Positions 1 through 8,507 of a DNA stretch of 52,428 bases are shown here, piece after piece. Location of the stretch: positions 1 to 52,428 of the forward strand of contig NZ_BKAJ01000105.1 of NCBI RefSeq assembly GCF_007992495.1. The letters are read 5' to 3'. The notes beneath the pieces are model-generated. The model worked only from the letters and a program-made list of their open reading frames with translations, did no database searches and was not told the origin of the DNA. The DNA comes from Reyranella soli. GTDB taxonomy: Bacteria; Pseudomonadota; Alphaproteobacteria; Reyranellales; Reyranellaceae. The position numbers were made by a program, and so were the translations under genes. Every line of letters begins with the position of its first letter. Position 1 is the stretch's first letter.

Positions 1-24
1 GTCAAAACCACGGTGCAGGGGCTA

Positions 25-1026
25 CTAGTCGAGCTTCAAGCCGATCTTGCGGATCAATGCACCCCATTGCGCGGCCTCGGCCCGCCACTCGTCGCGGAAG
101 GCCTCTGGGCTGAGCGGCGGGCCCATATAGGCGCCGAGCTCGGCGATGCGCGCACGGTAGGTCTCGCTCTGGGTGACGGAGTTGAGCTCGCGATTCGCCT
201 TGTCGACGATCGCGCGCGGCGTGGCCTTGGGCGCCAGCACGCCGTACCAGCCGGCGATGTCGAAGCCGTCGAAGCCCTGCTCGGCCATGGTCGGCACATC
301 GGGCAGAGTCGCAAGACGCGCCGGCGTCGTCACGGCCAGGCCGCGGATCTTGCCGCCGGCGATGCCCGCCTTCGCCTCGCCGATCGGCGACACGAACACG
401 TCCATTTCGCCGCTCGACAGCGCCAGGATGGTTTGCGGCACGCTGCGGTAGGGGATCATCTCGGCCCTGCCGTCGATGCGCTGCAGGTAGAGCTCGCCCA
501 CCAGATGGGCGAGGCTGCCCGGCGAGACATTGGCGAAGGTGACCTTGCCGGGCCGCGCGCGAATATAGGCAGCGAGCTCGGCCATGGAGCGCACCGCCAG
601 GCTCTCGCGCACCAGGATGGCGAACGGCGCCTTGGCCAGCATGGCGACCGGATCGAAGTCGCGATCGACGTCATAGAGCTGGTTCTCGTAGACGAACGGG
701 TTCGTGACGATGAGGCTGGCGATGCAGAACAGGAGCGTGTAGCCGTCGGCCGGCGCGCGCGCGGCGACCTGGGCCGAGATGCCGCCGCCCGCCCCCGGCT
801 TGCCGTCGATGTAGAAGCGCTGGCCGAGTCGTTCCGACAGGGCGTCGAAGACGATGCGGGAATGGGTGTCGGTGATGCCGCCCGTAGACGGCGACACGAC
901 GCGCACCGGCTTGGTCGGCCAGTCGGTGGCGCGCACCGGTGCGGCGCCCGCCAGCACGAGGCCGGCCGAACCGGCGAGCCCGCTCAGCAGCGGTCGGCGC
1001 CTAAGGCTGCGCACCCCTATGGTCAT
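25..1026 (-). CDS. Bug-family tripartite tricarboxylate transporter substrate-binding protein
   Basis: This is a 333-residue periplasmic solute-binding protein of the Bug/TctC type, which captures carboxylates or aromatic acids for TTT transporters. The N-terminus has a twin-arginine-like signal (LRRRPLLSGLAGSAGLVLAGA) and the mature part opens with DWPTKPVRVVSP, typical of the family; NVSPGSLAHLVGE and PTMAEQGFDGFD are further family landmarks. The ATG at 1026 is chosen because GGAGGAAAT lies just upstream; longer in-frame starts have no signal peptide. Its start overlaps the hydrolase gene by 26 bp, so it is the last gene of a three-gene operon. No TctA/TctB membrane subunits are in view, which is common for these proteins. 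The ligand cannot be predicted, although the context suggests an aromatic acid. Confidence 0.9.
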   Translation of the reverse strand: MTIGVRSLRRRPLLSGLAGSAGLVLAGAAPVRATDWPTKPVRVVSPSTGGITDTHSRIVFDALSERLGQRFYIDGKPGAGGGISAQVAARAPADGYTLLFCIASLIVTNPFVYENQLYDVDRDFDPVAMLAKAPFAILVRESLAVRSMAELAAYIRARPGKVTFANVSPGSLAHLVGELYLQRIDGRAEMIPYRSVPQTILALSSGEMDVFVSPIGEAKAGIAGGKIRGLAVTTPARLATLPDVPTMAEQGFDGFDIAGWYGVLAPKATPRAIVDKANRELNSVTQSETYRARIAELGAYMGPPLSPEAFRDEWRAEAAQWGALIRKIGLKLD

Positions 1027-1825
1027 CGCGATTTCCTCCGATCGTTGTTCTTGCTTGCAGGAAGGCCAGCACCTCGTGGGCGACGGCCTCCGGATCCTGG
1101 ATGGCGGCGACATGGCCGGCGTCGGCGATCGTCGCCGTGCGCGCGTCAGGCAGCTCGCTGGCGAGCGACAGCGTATGGCTGGGCGGGATCAGTCGATCTT
1201 CGGCGGCGGCCAGCACCAGCGTCGGGCACGAAATCACGCCGAGATCGACAGCGACAGGCCGGGCCAGGATGGCGGCGCGCCGTTGCTTCTGTGCAGCGTC
1301 ACGACGGTTGCCGGCGAAGAGGGCGGCGGCCTCCGGATGTGACGCGAGGTATCGCTCCGTGAAGAAGTAGCGGGCGATCTCCGATGCGCTGCCGGGCAGG
1401 CTCGCGCGAAGGGCGGCAAGCCTGGCAAAGACTTCGGGATTGAGCGAAGCCGGCGCCACGCCGGCGCGGAAGGTGCTCGACAGCACCAGCCGGTCGATCC
1501 TCTGCGGATGGCGTTGGGCCAGCACCTGCGCGATGACTCCGCCCAGAGACGTGCCGAAGACATGGGCCCGCTCGAAGCCCAGCGCCTCGACCAAGGTTGC
1601 CGCGTCGTCGGCGAGCTCCGTGAGGCCGTAGGGCGCGTCGGGATTGCGCGTAGCGCCGGAGTCGCGCTGATCGTAGGCGATCACCGTGAAGTGCTCGGCG
1701 AGCAGCGCGCCGAGGGTGTCGAACATCGAATGATCGGCCTCGGCGCCATGGATCAGCAGAAGCGGCGCGCCGCTGCCGCGCCGCGCGAAGGCGATCGTCG
1801 TGCCGTTGGCCTGCACCGTGGGCAT
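1001..1825 (-). CDS. alpha/beta hydrolase
   Basis: A 274-residue alpha/beta-hydrolase-fold enzyme. Visible landmarks are the oxyanion HGAEADH near residue 26, the nucleophile elbow GTSLGG (Ser93), an acid in AAAEDRL (Asp210) and the catalytic histidine in DAGHVA (His238). The family includes ring-cleavage C-C hydrolases (MhpC-like), lactonases and esterases. The ATG at 1825 lies 2 bases past the TGA of the monooxygenase gene, so the two are translationally coupled. Placement directly after an aromatic FAD monooxygenase suggests a step in aromatic breakdown. The substrate is inference; the fold is secure. Confidence 0.88.
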   Translation of the reverse strand: MPTVQANGTTIAFARRGSGAPLLLIHGAEADHSMFDTLGALLAEHFTVIAYDQRDSGATRNPDAPYGLTELADDAATLVEALGFERAHVFGTSLGGVIAQVLAQRHPQRIDRLVLSSTFRAGVAPASLNPEVFARLAALRASLPGSASEIARYFFTERYLASHPEAAALFAGNRRDAAQKQRRAAILARPVAVDLGVISCPTLVLAAAEDRLIPPSHTLSLASELPDARTATIADAGHVAAIQDPEAVAHEVLAFLQARTTIGGNRDDHRGAQP

Positions 1826-1827
1826 GG

Positions 1828-3447
1828 TCAGTGCAGCAACGTGCCGAGTGCGCCGGAAAGCTCTCGCGCCGGATCGCCCGGGACATAGGGCATGCGCCAA
1901 GCGACATGGCCGTCGGGCCGCACCAGCGCCGCGCCGCGCAAGCCCATCTGGATGCCGTCGGCCGGATGGGCATTGGGCAGCTGCTTGAGGCCGAGCGGCA
2001 GGCCGAGCTTGGCCGCGACGTCGCGGCCGGCTTCCATCCAGGCCTCGCCCATCGGTCCCGCGACCAGCGTGAAATCCTGGTCGAACCAGTCGAGCGTCGA
2101 CTGCTTGCGTGCCGGATCGAGCCACAGGTGCGGGAAGCGCCCACCCGGCCGGTCGGATGGCGCATAGACGCGTGTCAGGTGGCCGCCCTTGGGCGTGCCG
2201 TCGGGGATCACGGCGCCCTCTTCGTAGGTGAAGCCCAGCGCCTGGCCGATGCTGTGCAGATGGTTGTCGAGGTCGTTGATCCAGAAACGGATGTGGTCCT
2301 CGTTGCCGGAGCGGATCGCCTGGTCCATGCGCAGGAAGCGGGTGCGGTTGCCGAAGCTGAAATCGGCGTTGGATTGCGCCACCGGCCGGCGCTCGACGTC
2401 GTAGCTGTCGAGCAGCTTTTCGGACGCCCAGCCGCGCAGCACATAGGCAAGCTTCCAGGCGAGGTTGTGCGCGTCCTGCACGCCCGAGTTCAGGCCGAAG
2501 CCGCCGGTCGGCGGGAAGCGATGGGCGGCGTCGCCGACCAGCAGGACGCGGCCGCGGCGGAAGCCCGCCGCAACCTGCTTGCTCATGCGCCAGACCGAGC
2601 GGTTGAGCAGCGTGACGTCGAGATCGGGCACGCCGACATGGGCGCGGATGATCTCGATCATCTCCGCATCGCTCCACGGCCGCGGCCGCTCGTCCTTCTG
2701 CTCGCCGATCTGGATGATGCTGAGCCAGCGGTCGCGGCCGTTGGTGTTGAGGATGCTGGCGCGCGGCACACCGGGCGTCCTGGAATAGACCTGGTAGCCC
2801 GCCGCTTCGCGCGCCAGCGGGAAGCGCGAGAGGTCGGCGCGCCAGTATTCGTTCAGCAGCACCGCGAGCGTCGCGGGCCCCGCCATGTCGATGCCGGCAG
2901 CGCGGCGTGTCTGGCTGCCGGCGCCGTCGCAGGCGAGCAGGTAGCGCGCCTGCCAGCGCTCGCTCTGGCCCGTCGCGACATCGCGGATCTCGCAGACGAC
3001 ACCGTCCTCCACCTCCTCGAAGCCCACGAACTCGGTAGCGAAGCGCACCTGCACGAGGTTGGAGTGCTCGATGACGCGGTAGATCTCCTCCTCGACCGCG
3101 TCCTGTGCCACCAGGCATTTCCAGGCCGGCGTCTGGCCGAGATTGGGCTCGGGCCGCGAGCGGCCGATCTCGCGGCCGGCGATGCTCTCGACCTGCACGA
3201 ACATGTCGGAGTTGTCCTGCAGGCCGCGATCGCGGATCGCCTGCTCGATGCCCCACTGGCGGAAGATCTCCATGGTGCGCACCCAGCAGCCGCGCGACTT
3301 GGGATGGTCGGTCGTCGTCGGGCTCTTCTCGACGATCACGGCATCGATGCCGAAGCGGTCGAGCAGCAGGCCCATCGCCAGGCCGACCGGTCCGCCGCCG
3401 ACAATGAAGACCGACGTGCGACGCGGTGCCGGCGAAACATCGCCCAT
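1828..3447 (-). CDS. FAD-dependent aromatic monooxygenase (PheA/MhpA-like)
   Basis: A 539-residue class A flavoprotein monooxygenase. The dinucleotide-binding motif VGGGPVGLA sits at about residues 16-24, and the FAD ribityl-binding stretch GDAAHRFPPTGGFG at about 303, followed by DAHNLAWKL. This matches the PheA/TfdB and 3-(3-hydroxyphenyl)propionate hydroxylase branch, which hydroxylates phenolic rings with NAD(P)H and O2. A strong GAGGAGGAAA ribosome-binding site precedes the ATG. It is the first gene of a leftward operon with a hydrolase and a solute-binding protein, and is divergent from a LysR-type regulator across a 102-bp gap that holds an inverted repeat. The exact substrate is unknown. 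Confidence 0.9.
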   Translation of the reverse strand: MGDVSPAPRRTSVFIVGGGPVGLAMGLLLDRFGIDAVIVEKSPTTTDHPKSRGCWVRTMEIFRQWGIEQAIRDRGLQDNSDMFVQVESIAGREIGRSRPEPNLGQTPAWKCLVAQDAVEEEIYRVIEHSNLVQVRFATEFVGFEEVEDGVVCEIRDVATGQSERWQARYLLACDGAGSQTRRAAGIDMAGPATLAVLLNEYWRADLSRFPLAREAAGYQVYSRTPGVPRASILNTNGRDRWLSIIQIGEQKDERPRPWSDAEMIEIIRAHVGVPDLDVTLLNRSVWRMSKQVAAGFRRGRVLLVGDAAHRFPPTGGFGLNSGVQDAHNLAWKLAYVLRGWASEKLLDSYDVERRPVAQSNADFSFGNRTRFLRMDQAIRSGNEDHIRFWINDLDNHLHSIGQALGFTYEEGAVIPDGTPKGGHLTRVYAPSDRPGGRFPHLWLDPARKQSTLDWFDQDFTLVAGPMGEAWMEAGRDVAAKLGLPLGLKQLPNAHPADGIQMGLRGAALVRPDGHVAWRMPYVPGDPARELSGALGTLLH

Positions 3448-3503
3448 CTGGTTTCCTCCTCGTTGTTCGCGGGAGTTTGCGCGCCGCTGCCTATCTCACA
3501 AGA

Positions 3504-3538
3504 ATATGTTTGATATGATCTCGATCTCTATTCGAGAT
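3504..3538. promoter_or_regulatory. inverted repeats between monooxygenase operon and lysR: candidate operator
   Basis: Positions 3518-3524 (ATCTCGA) and 3532-3538 (TCGAGAT) form a perfect 7-bp inverted repeat with a 7-base spacer. A second, AT-rich dyad (ATAT-GTTTG-ATAT) lies at 3504-3516. Both fall in the divergent gap, where LysR-type regulators normally bind. Operator function is inferred from position and symmetry. Confidence 0.45.
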
Positions 3539-3549
3539 GGGAGGCATCG

Positions 3550-4432
3550 ATGGACCTGCGCCAGCTGCGCTACTTCGTGGCGGTCGCCGAGCGGCGGCGG
3601 CTTCGGTGCGGCGGCGAGCGCACTGAACGTCGCCCAGTCCGCGCTCAGCCGGCACATCAAGCTCTTGGAGCACGAGCTGGGCGGCGCGTTGCTCGAACGT
3701 GGCGCGCGCGGCGTGGCGGTGACCGAGGCCGGCAAGGTCCTGCTGGCGCGCGGCCGCTGGCTTTTGGGCACCATCGACGACATCAAGGCCGAGGTGCTGA
3801 CCGAGAACCGCGAGCCCGGCGGCACCGTGCGGCTGGGCGCGCCGTCGAGTCTGGCCGACAATTTCTACGCTCCGCTGGCGCGCCTGTTCGCCCGCCGCTT
3901 TCCGCGGGTGCGCCTCGAGCTGAGCGACGGGCTGACCGAGGAGATGACCGACCGCCTGTTGAAGGGCGAGCTCGATCTCGCCGTCGTCACCGCCCCGCAG
4001 CCCAACGATCATCTCGACTACGAAACGCTCGTGGTCGAGCAGGTCTTCCTGATCGGTCCGCCGCGGGATCCGCTGCTCAGTCGCGGCTCGCTGACGCGCA
4101 AGGACTTCCGCCAGCTGCCGGCGGCGGTGCTGCCGCTCAGCCGCAGCGCCTTTCCCTCGGGCGTGCGCTCCTCGCTCAGGGTCGAAAGCATGACGCCGCT
4201 CAAGCAGATGGTGGCTTCGGGGCTCGGCTATGGCCTTCTGCCCTTCTCGGGCATCCACCAGGAGGTCGCCGACGGCACGCTCTCGGCGGCCCGGCTGCCG
4301 TGGATGAGCGCCGATCGCGTGCTCGCGCTGCCGCGTGGCCGCCCGACGAGCCGTGCCACGCGCGAAGCCGTCGCGGCGCTGAAGGAGGTCTGCCGGGATC
4401 TCGTGGGGCAGGGCAGGATCCTGACGGTGTGA
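3550..4432 (+). pseudogene. LysR-family transcriptional regulator, broken by a +1 frameshift
   Basis: The first frame reads MDLRQLRYFVAVAE, the standard LysR N-terminus, and then loses homology. From about 3592 the adjacent frame continues with GGFGAAASALNVAQSALSRH (rest of the helix-turn-helix) and a complete effector domain to the TGA at 4432. The span of 883 bases is 294 codons plus one base, so removing a single base in the run GAGCGGCGGCGGCTTC restores a normal 293-residue protein. Either this is a true disrupting insertion in a CGG repeat or a sequencing error. It would regulate the divergent monooxygenase operon and perhaps the downstream aldehyde dehydrogenase. Identity as LysR-type is firm; functionality is open. 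Confidence 0.85.
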
Positions 4433-4477
4433 GCGAAATAGCGGCGACCGGCTGGTTTGACGCGCCTGCGGATCGTT

Positions 4478-4495
4478 ATATATGATTGAATATAT
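4478..4495. promoter_or_regulatory. AT-rich dyad upstream of aldehyde dehydrogenase
   Basis: ATATAT-GATTGA-ATATAT is a perfect 6-bp dyad in otherwise GC-rich sequence, 45 bp past the lysR stop and 107 bp before the dehydrogenase start. It resembles the AT-rich dyad at 3504-3516 and could be a second site for the same LysR-type regulator, or simply the promoter's AT-rich element. Confidence 0.35.
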
Positions 4496-4602
4496 CGACT
4501 GAGTTTTCCGGCCCGCTACCCCGCGCGCCGGTCACGGCGGCGGCCGCATCGAGCATCGCAAACGTGCGGCCGCCGTCTCCTCATCCGTTCAGGAGAAGCC
4601 CG

Positions 4603-6099
4603 ATGACAGTCCTTGAGAAGGGTCCGGCGCAGCGTCCGGCCTATGCCGACGGCAAGACCAAGCTGATGCTGATCGACGGCCGCTGGGTGGCGGCGGCATC
4701 CGGCAAGACCTTCGAGAGCCGCAATCCCGCGACCGGCGAACTTTTGGCGCACGTTGCCGAGGGCGACCGCGAGGACATCAATCGCGCCGTCGCCGCCGCG
4801 CGCAAGGCCTTCACCGGCCCGTGGAGCAAGTGGAAGCCGGCCGAGCGCCAGGCCGTGTTGCTGAAGCTCGCCGACCTGGTCGAGCAGCACATCGAGGAGC
4901 TGGCGGCGCTCGACACCTACGACATGGGCGCCCCGATCAGCCGCACGCGCAACAACCGCCAGCGCGCCGTCGGCATGCTGCGCTACTACGCCGGCATGGC
5001 GACGTCGATCCACGGCGAGACCATCGACAACTCGCTGCCCGGCGAGATCTTCTCCTTCACGCTCAAGGAGCCGGTCGGCGTGGTTGGCGCCATCATCCCG
5101 TGGAACGGCCCACTCACGGCATCGATCTGGAAGATCGGTCCGGCGCTGGCGACGGGCTGCACGGTCGTGCTGAAGCCTGCCGAGGAGGCGCCGCTGACGC
5201 CATTGCGGCTGGGCGAGCTTTGCCTGGAGGCGGGCGTGCCGCCGGGCGTGGTCAATGTCGTGCCGGGCTATGGCGAGACCGCGGGTGCGGCGCTCGCCTC
5301 GCATCCGGACGTCGACAAGGTGGCCTTCACCGGCTCGCACCTGACGGGCCAGAAGATCGTCCAGGCCTCGGCCGGCAACCTCAAGCGCGTGTCGCTCGAG
5401 CTCGGCGGCAAGTCGCCCGACATCGTCTTCGCCGACGCCGATCTCGACGCCGCGGTGCCGGGCGCCAGCATGGCGGTGTTCGCCAACTCCGGGCAGATCT
5501 GCAGCGCCGGCACGCGGCTCTTCGTCGAGCAGAAGGTCTACGAGGAGTTCACGCACAAGGTGGCGGCGTTCGCCAAGGCGTTGCGTGTCGGCAACGGCGC
5601 CAATCCGGAGACCCAGGTCGGCCCGCTGGTGTCGCCCGAGCAGCTCGATCGCGTCACAACCTATCTCAGCATCGGCCGCCAGGAGGGCGCGCGCCGCCTC
5701 AGCGGCGGCGAGCAGCTGACCGACGGCGACTACAAGAAGGGCTACTTCGTGCCGCCGACCGTGTTCGCCGACGTGAAGGACGAGATGCGCATCGCCCAGG
5801 AGGAGATCTTCGGGCCGGTGATCTCGGCCATTCCCTTCACCGACATCGAGGAGGTGGTCCAGCGCGGCAACGCCACGACCTTCGGCCTGGGTAGCGGCGT
5901 GTGGACGCGCGATGTCAGCAAGGCGCACAAGCTCGCACGCGCGATCCGCGCCGGCTCGGTCTGGATCAACTGCTATCAGGCGATGGATCCGGCCGTGCCG
6001 TTCGGCGGCTACAAGATGAGCGGCTACGGCCGCGAGAGCGGCCTGCAGCACGTCGAGGAGTACCTCAACGTCAAGGCGGTCTGGATCAAGACCGCCTGA
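4603..6099 (+). CDS. NAD(P)-dependent aldehyde dehydrogenase
   Basis: A 498-residue aldehyde dehydrogenase of normal length, oxidising an aldehyde to the acid. The general base Glu266 lies in LELGGKSP and the catalytic Cys300 in NSGQICSAGTR; the cofactor-binding loop is GAIIPWNGP, and the C-terminal PFGGYKMSGYGRE block is present. The ATG at 4603 follows AGGAGAAGCCCG; an open frame extends upstream from 4486 but has no ribosome-binding site and no family similarity. It follows the lysR gene in the same direction. In this context it may oxidise an aldehyde made during aromatic degradation, but the substrate is not predictable from sequence. Confidence 0.93.
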   Translation: MTVLEKGPAQRPAYADGKTKLMLIDGRWVAAASGKTFESRNPATGELLAHVAEGDREDINRAVAAARKAFTGPWSKWKPAERQAVLLKLADLVEQHIEELAALDTYDMGAPISRTRNNRQRAVGMLRYYAGMATSIHGETIDNSLPGEIFSFTLKEPVGVVGAIIPWNGPLTASIWKIGPALATGCTVVLKPAEEAPLTPLRLGELCLEAGVPPGVVNVVPGYGETAGAALASHPDVDKVAFTGSHLTGQKIVQASAGNLKRVSLELGGKSPDIVFADADLDAAVPGASMAVFANSGQICSAGTRLFVEQKVYEEFTHKVAAFAKALRVGNGANPETQVGPLVSPEQLDRVTTYLSIGRQEGARRLSGGEQLTDGDYKKGYFVPPTVFADVKDEMRIAQEEIFGPVISAIPFTDIEEVVQRGNATTFGLGSGVWTRDVSKAHKLARAIRAGSVWINCYQAMDPAVPFGGYKMSGYGRESGLQHVEEYLNVKAVWIKTA

Positions 6100-6109
6100 C
6101 GCTCGGCGT

Positions 6110-6721
6110 TCAGCCCGTCCAGTCCCTCGTGTGCTGCGCACGCGAGGGACGCGCGATCTTGGGCGCGTCGGCCGGCATCGGCCTCGGCGTGCCGACGCCC
6201 AAAAAGCCGACCAGGCGACTCGGCGCCTCGAAGCCCAGGGCCTTGTTGACCTGCGGGTCGTAGCTGTTGGCGCCCGTCACCCACATGCCGCCGTAGCCCA
6301 GCAGGTGGATGGCGTTCAGCATGTTCATGGCGGCGGCCCCTGCCGACAGGACCTGCTCGATCTCGGGGATCTTGCCTTCCTTCATCTCGACGCCGACGGC
6401 GATGATGAGCGGCGTGCGTCCCACCCAGGCGCGCGACTTCTCGGCCATCGCCGGGCCGTTCTCCGGGTCGCGCGCCATTGCCGCCGCGGCGAGCCGGTCG
6501 GCCCAGGCCTGACGTTGCTCGCCGCGGATCAGCACGAAGCGCCATGGCCTCAGGCGGCCGTGGTCGGGCGCACGCAAACCGGCATCGAGGATCAGGTCGA
6601 GCTCGGCGCCCTCGGGCGCCGGCTCCTGCAGGAGGTTCGCGGACTGCCGCGACAGCAGCAGCTCGACGGCGCGCAGGCGTTCGTCACGCTGGGCCGCAGG
6701 GGGAGCAATGGCATGGTCCAT
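6110..6721 (-). CDS. nitroreductase family protein (YdjA-like)
   Basis: A 203-residue FMN-dependent nitroreductase-fold protein. Landmarks are the N-terminal SRQSANLL, GLRAPDHGRLRPWRF (the FMN-binding region typical of the small YdjA-type subgroup) and the C-terminal GFLGVGTPRP. Such enzymes form homodimers and reduce nitro or quinone compounds with NAD(P)H. It is convergent with the aldehyde dehydrogenase, only 10 bp apart, and is transcribed from the gap in front of the DUF421 gene. A stress or detoxification role is inference. Confidence 0.85.
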   Translation of the reverse strand: MDHAIAPPAAQRDERLRAVELLLSRQSANLLQEPAPEGAELDLILDAGLRAPDHGRLRPWRFVLIRGEQRQAWADRLAAAAMARDPENGPAMAEKSRAWVGRTPLIIAVGVEMKEGKIPEIEQVLSAGAAAMNMLNAIHLLGYGGMWVTGANSYDPQVNKALGFEAPSRLVGFLGVGTPRPMPADAPKIARPSRAQHTRDWTG

Positions 6722-6835
6722 CCCACCAATATCGGATGGCCTGCCACTAATTGCAAGTGATTATCATTATCCGACGACGCCAGCAACGACCTCCCGCGCG
6801 GACCGTTCATCTGCGGCACAGGCCGCTGAGGGACG

Positions 6836-6863
6836 TGGATCTCCTGAAATGGATCTCCTGAAA
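6836..6863. repeat. 14-bp perfect tandem duplication over a start codon
   Basis: TGGATCTCCTGAAA occurs twice in direct succession (6836-6849 and 6850-6863). The second copy overlaps the ATG at 6849 of the DUF421 gene; the first sits behind a GTG at 6835 that would now hit a stop after eight codons. Confidence 0.8.
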
Positions 6864-7349
6864 GTCGACTGGGAGGCGATCTTCACGCCGCAGCATTCGC
6901 TGCTGGAGCTCTTCCTGCGCGGCACGCTCGTGTATCTGGTGATCTTCGTGCTGCTGCGCGTGGTCGTGCGCCGGCAGACCGGCGGTATCGGCATGACCGA
7001 CATCCTGGTGATCGTGCTGATCGCCGAGGTGGCCGGCAACGGCATCTCCGACAATTTCCAGTCCGTGGTCGAGAGCACCGTCCTTGTCGGCACCGTGCTG
7101 CTGTGGAGCACTCTGATCGAATGGCTGCAGTCGCGCTATCCCGCCTTCGAGCGCCTGGTACGCGACCGCAAGCTGAAACTGATCGACAACGGCCGTATGC
7201 TGCGCCGGAACATGCGCGAGGAGTTCATCACGGTCGAGGAGCTGATGGCCCAGCTGCGCGAGAAGGGGCTGGAGGACTGCCGCGACGTCAAGGCGGCCTA
7301 CATGGAGGCCGACGGCCGCATCAGCATCATTCCGCGCGACGGCAAATGA
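6849..7349 (+). CDS. DUF421 (YetF-like) membrane protein
   Basis: A 166-residue protein with about three N-terminal membrane helices (near residues 15-37, 48-66 and 75-95) followed by a soluble alpha/beta domain containing KLKLIDNGRMLRRNMRE and a TVEELMAQLREKG helix, the hallmark of DUF421/YetF proteins. Their biochemical role is not established. The ATG at 6849 lies inside a 14-bp tandem duplication that has moved the start away from the GAGGGA ribosome-binding sequence; the ancestral start was probably the GTG now at 6835. It precedes selD by 54 bp. Confidence 0.82.
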   Translation: MDLLKVDWEAIFTPQHSLLELFLRGTLVYLVIFVLLRVVVRRQTGGIGMTDILVIVLIAEVAGNGISDNFQSVVESTVLVGTVLLWSTLIEWLQSRYPAFERLVRDRKLKLIDNGRMLRRNMREEFITVEELMAQLREKGLEDCRDVKAAYMEADGRISIIPRDGK

Positions 7350-7403
7350 CCTTGCCCCGGCGGGCGGCGAGTCCGATCATCCGGCCCAGTACCGGAGGTT
7401 CCC

Positions 7404-8507
7404 ATGAACGTCGCGACCCCGCCGAAACCGGCATCCGCCGAGAGCGCCGTGCCGCGCCTCACCGAGCTGGCGCGCTTCGCCGGCTGCGCCGCCAAGATCA
7501 GCCAGGCCGACCTGCACAAGGCGCTGGCTGGTCTGCCGGTCGCTTCAGATCCGCGCGTGCTGGTCGGGCACGACACGTCGGACGATGCAGCGATCATCAA
7601 GCTGCGTGAAGACCTGGCCTTGGTCGAGACCGTCGACATCTTCCCGCCGATCGTCGACGACGCCTACGACTACGGCCGCATCGCCGCCACCAACGCGCTC
7701 TCAGACATCTACGCCATGGGCGGCACGCCGCTCAACGCGCTGAGCTTCGTCGCCTGGCCGGTCGATACGCTCGGCACCGTGCCGTTGCGCCAGGTGCTCG
7801 ACGGTGCGGCAGCGATCTGCAAGGAGGCTGGCATCGCCATCTCCGGCGGCCACTCGATCGTCGACGAGGAGCCGAAGTTCGGCCTGTTCGTCACGGGCAC
7901 CATTGATCCGCGCAAGATCGTCTCCAACGCGGGCGCGCGGCCGGGTGATGCGCTGGTGCTGACCAAGCCGATCGGCACGGGCGTGCTGACCACGGCGGTG
8001 AAGCGCAATGCCGCGCCCGAGAGCGTGCTCGCGGCGGCCATCAAGTCGATGACGACGCTCAACCGCGACGCCGCCGAAGCGATGAACGCCGCCGGCGCAA
8101 CGGCTGCGACGGACATCACGGGCTTCGGCCTTTTAGGCCATCTCGGCAACATGCTGCGCGCTTCGTCGACGGCGGCCGGCACGCCGATCGGCGCGAAGCT
8201 CTCCTACAGCGCCGTTCCCGTATTCGATCGCGTGACCGGTTTCCTGAAAGAGGGCCTCTGCCCTGGCGGCACCAAGCGCAACCTCGAATACGCCGCCCCC
8301 AACGCGCGCTTCGCGGACGAACTTGCCGAGCCGCAGCGTCTCCTGCTCGCCGACGCACAAACGTCGGGTGGCCTGCTGATCGCCGTGCCTCAGGACAAAC
8401 TTGCGGGTCTTCTCGCTGATCTCAAGAAGCGCGGCACGTTGGCCCAGGCAGTCATCGGCAGTGTCACCGCCGCCGACAAGCCTGGCGTGATCGAGGTGAC
8501 GGCCTAA
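7404..8507 (+). CDS. selD: selenide, water dikinase
   Basis: A 367-residue selenophosphate synthetase, which makes monoselenophosphate from selenide and ATP for selenocysteine or 2-selenouridine tRNA. The catalytic pair is visible in GCAAKIS (Cys28 and Lys31); the second cysteine of the E. coli CGC motif is absent here, and that cysteine is dispensable. The metal-binding VETVDIFPPIVDD, ATNALSDIYAMGG and DITGFGLLGHLGN blocks follow. No selA, selB, selC or selU lies in this window, so the selenium use is not known. Its last 4 bases overlap the convergent NTF2-like gene. Confidence 0.95.
   Translation: MNVATPPKPASAESAVPRLTELARFAGCAAKISQADLHKALAGLPVASDPRVLVGHDTSDDAAIIKLREDLALVETVDIFPPIVDDAYDYGRIAATNALSDIYAMGGTPLNALSFVAWPVDTLGTVPLRQVLDGAAAICKEAGIAISGGHSIVDEEPKFGLFVTGTIDPRKIVSNAGARPGDALVLTKPIGTGVLTTAVKRNAAPESVLAAAIKSMTTLNRDAAEAMNAAGATAATDITGFGLLGHLGNMLRASSTAAGTPIGAKLSYSAVPVFDRVTGFLKEGLCPGGTKRNLEYAAPNARFADELAEPQRLLLADAQTSGGLLIAVPQDKLAGLLADLKKRGTLAQAVIGSVTAADKPGVIEVTA

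Noticed and set aside
1831..3513. 560-codon open frame on the plus strand opposite the monooxygenase
   Set aside because: It is antisense to a complete FAD monooxygenase, has no domain match, and long antisense frames are expected at this GC content. The same holds for long frames opposite the aldehyde dehydrogenase (4516-6141), the giant protein (15948-17570), and the NTPase (37811-39697).
3143..3560. N-terminal extension of the LysR frame into the monooxygenase gene
   Set aside because: The open frame upstream of 3590 has no LysR-like sequence; the true N-terminus is found in the other frame at 3550.
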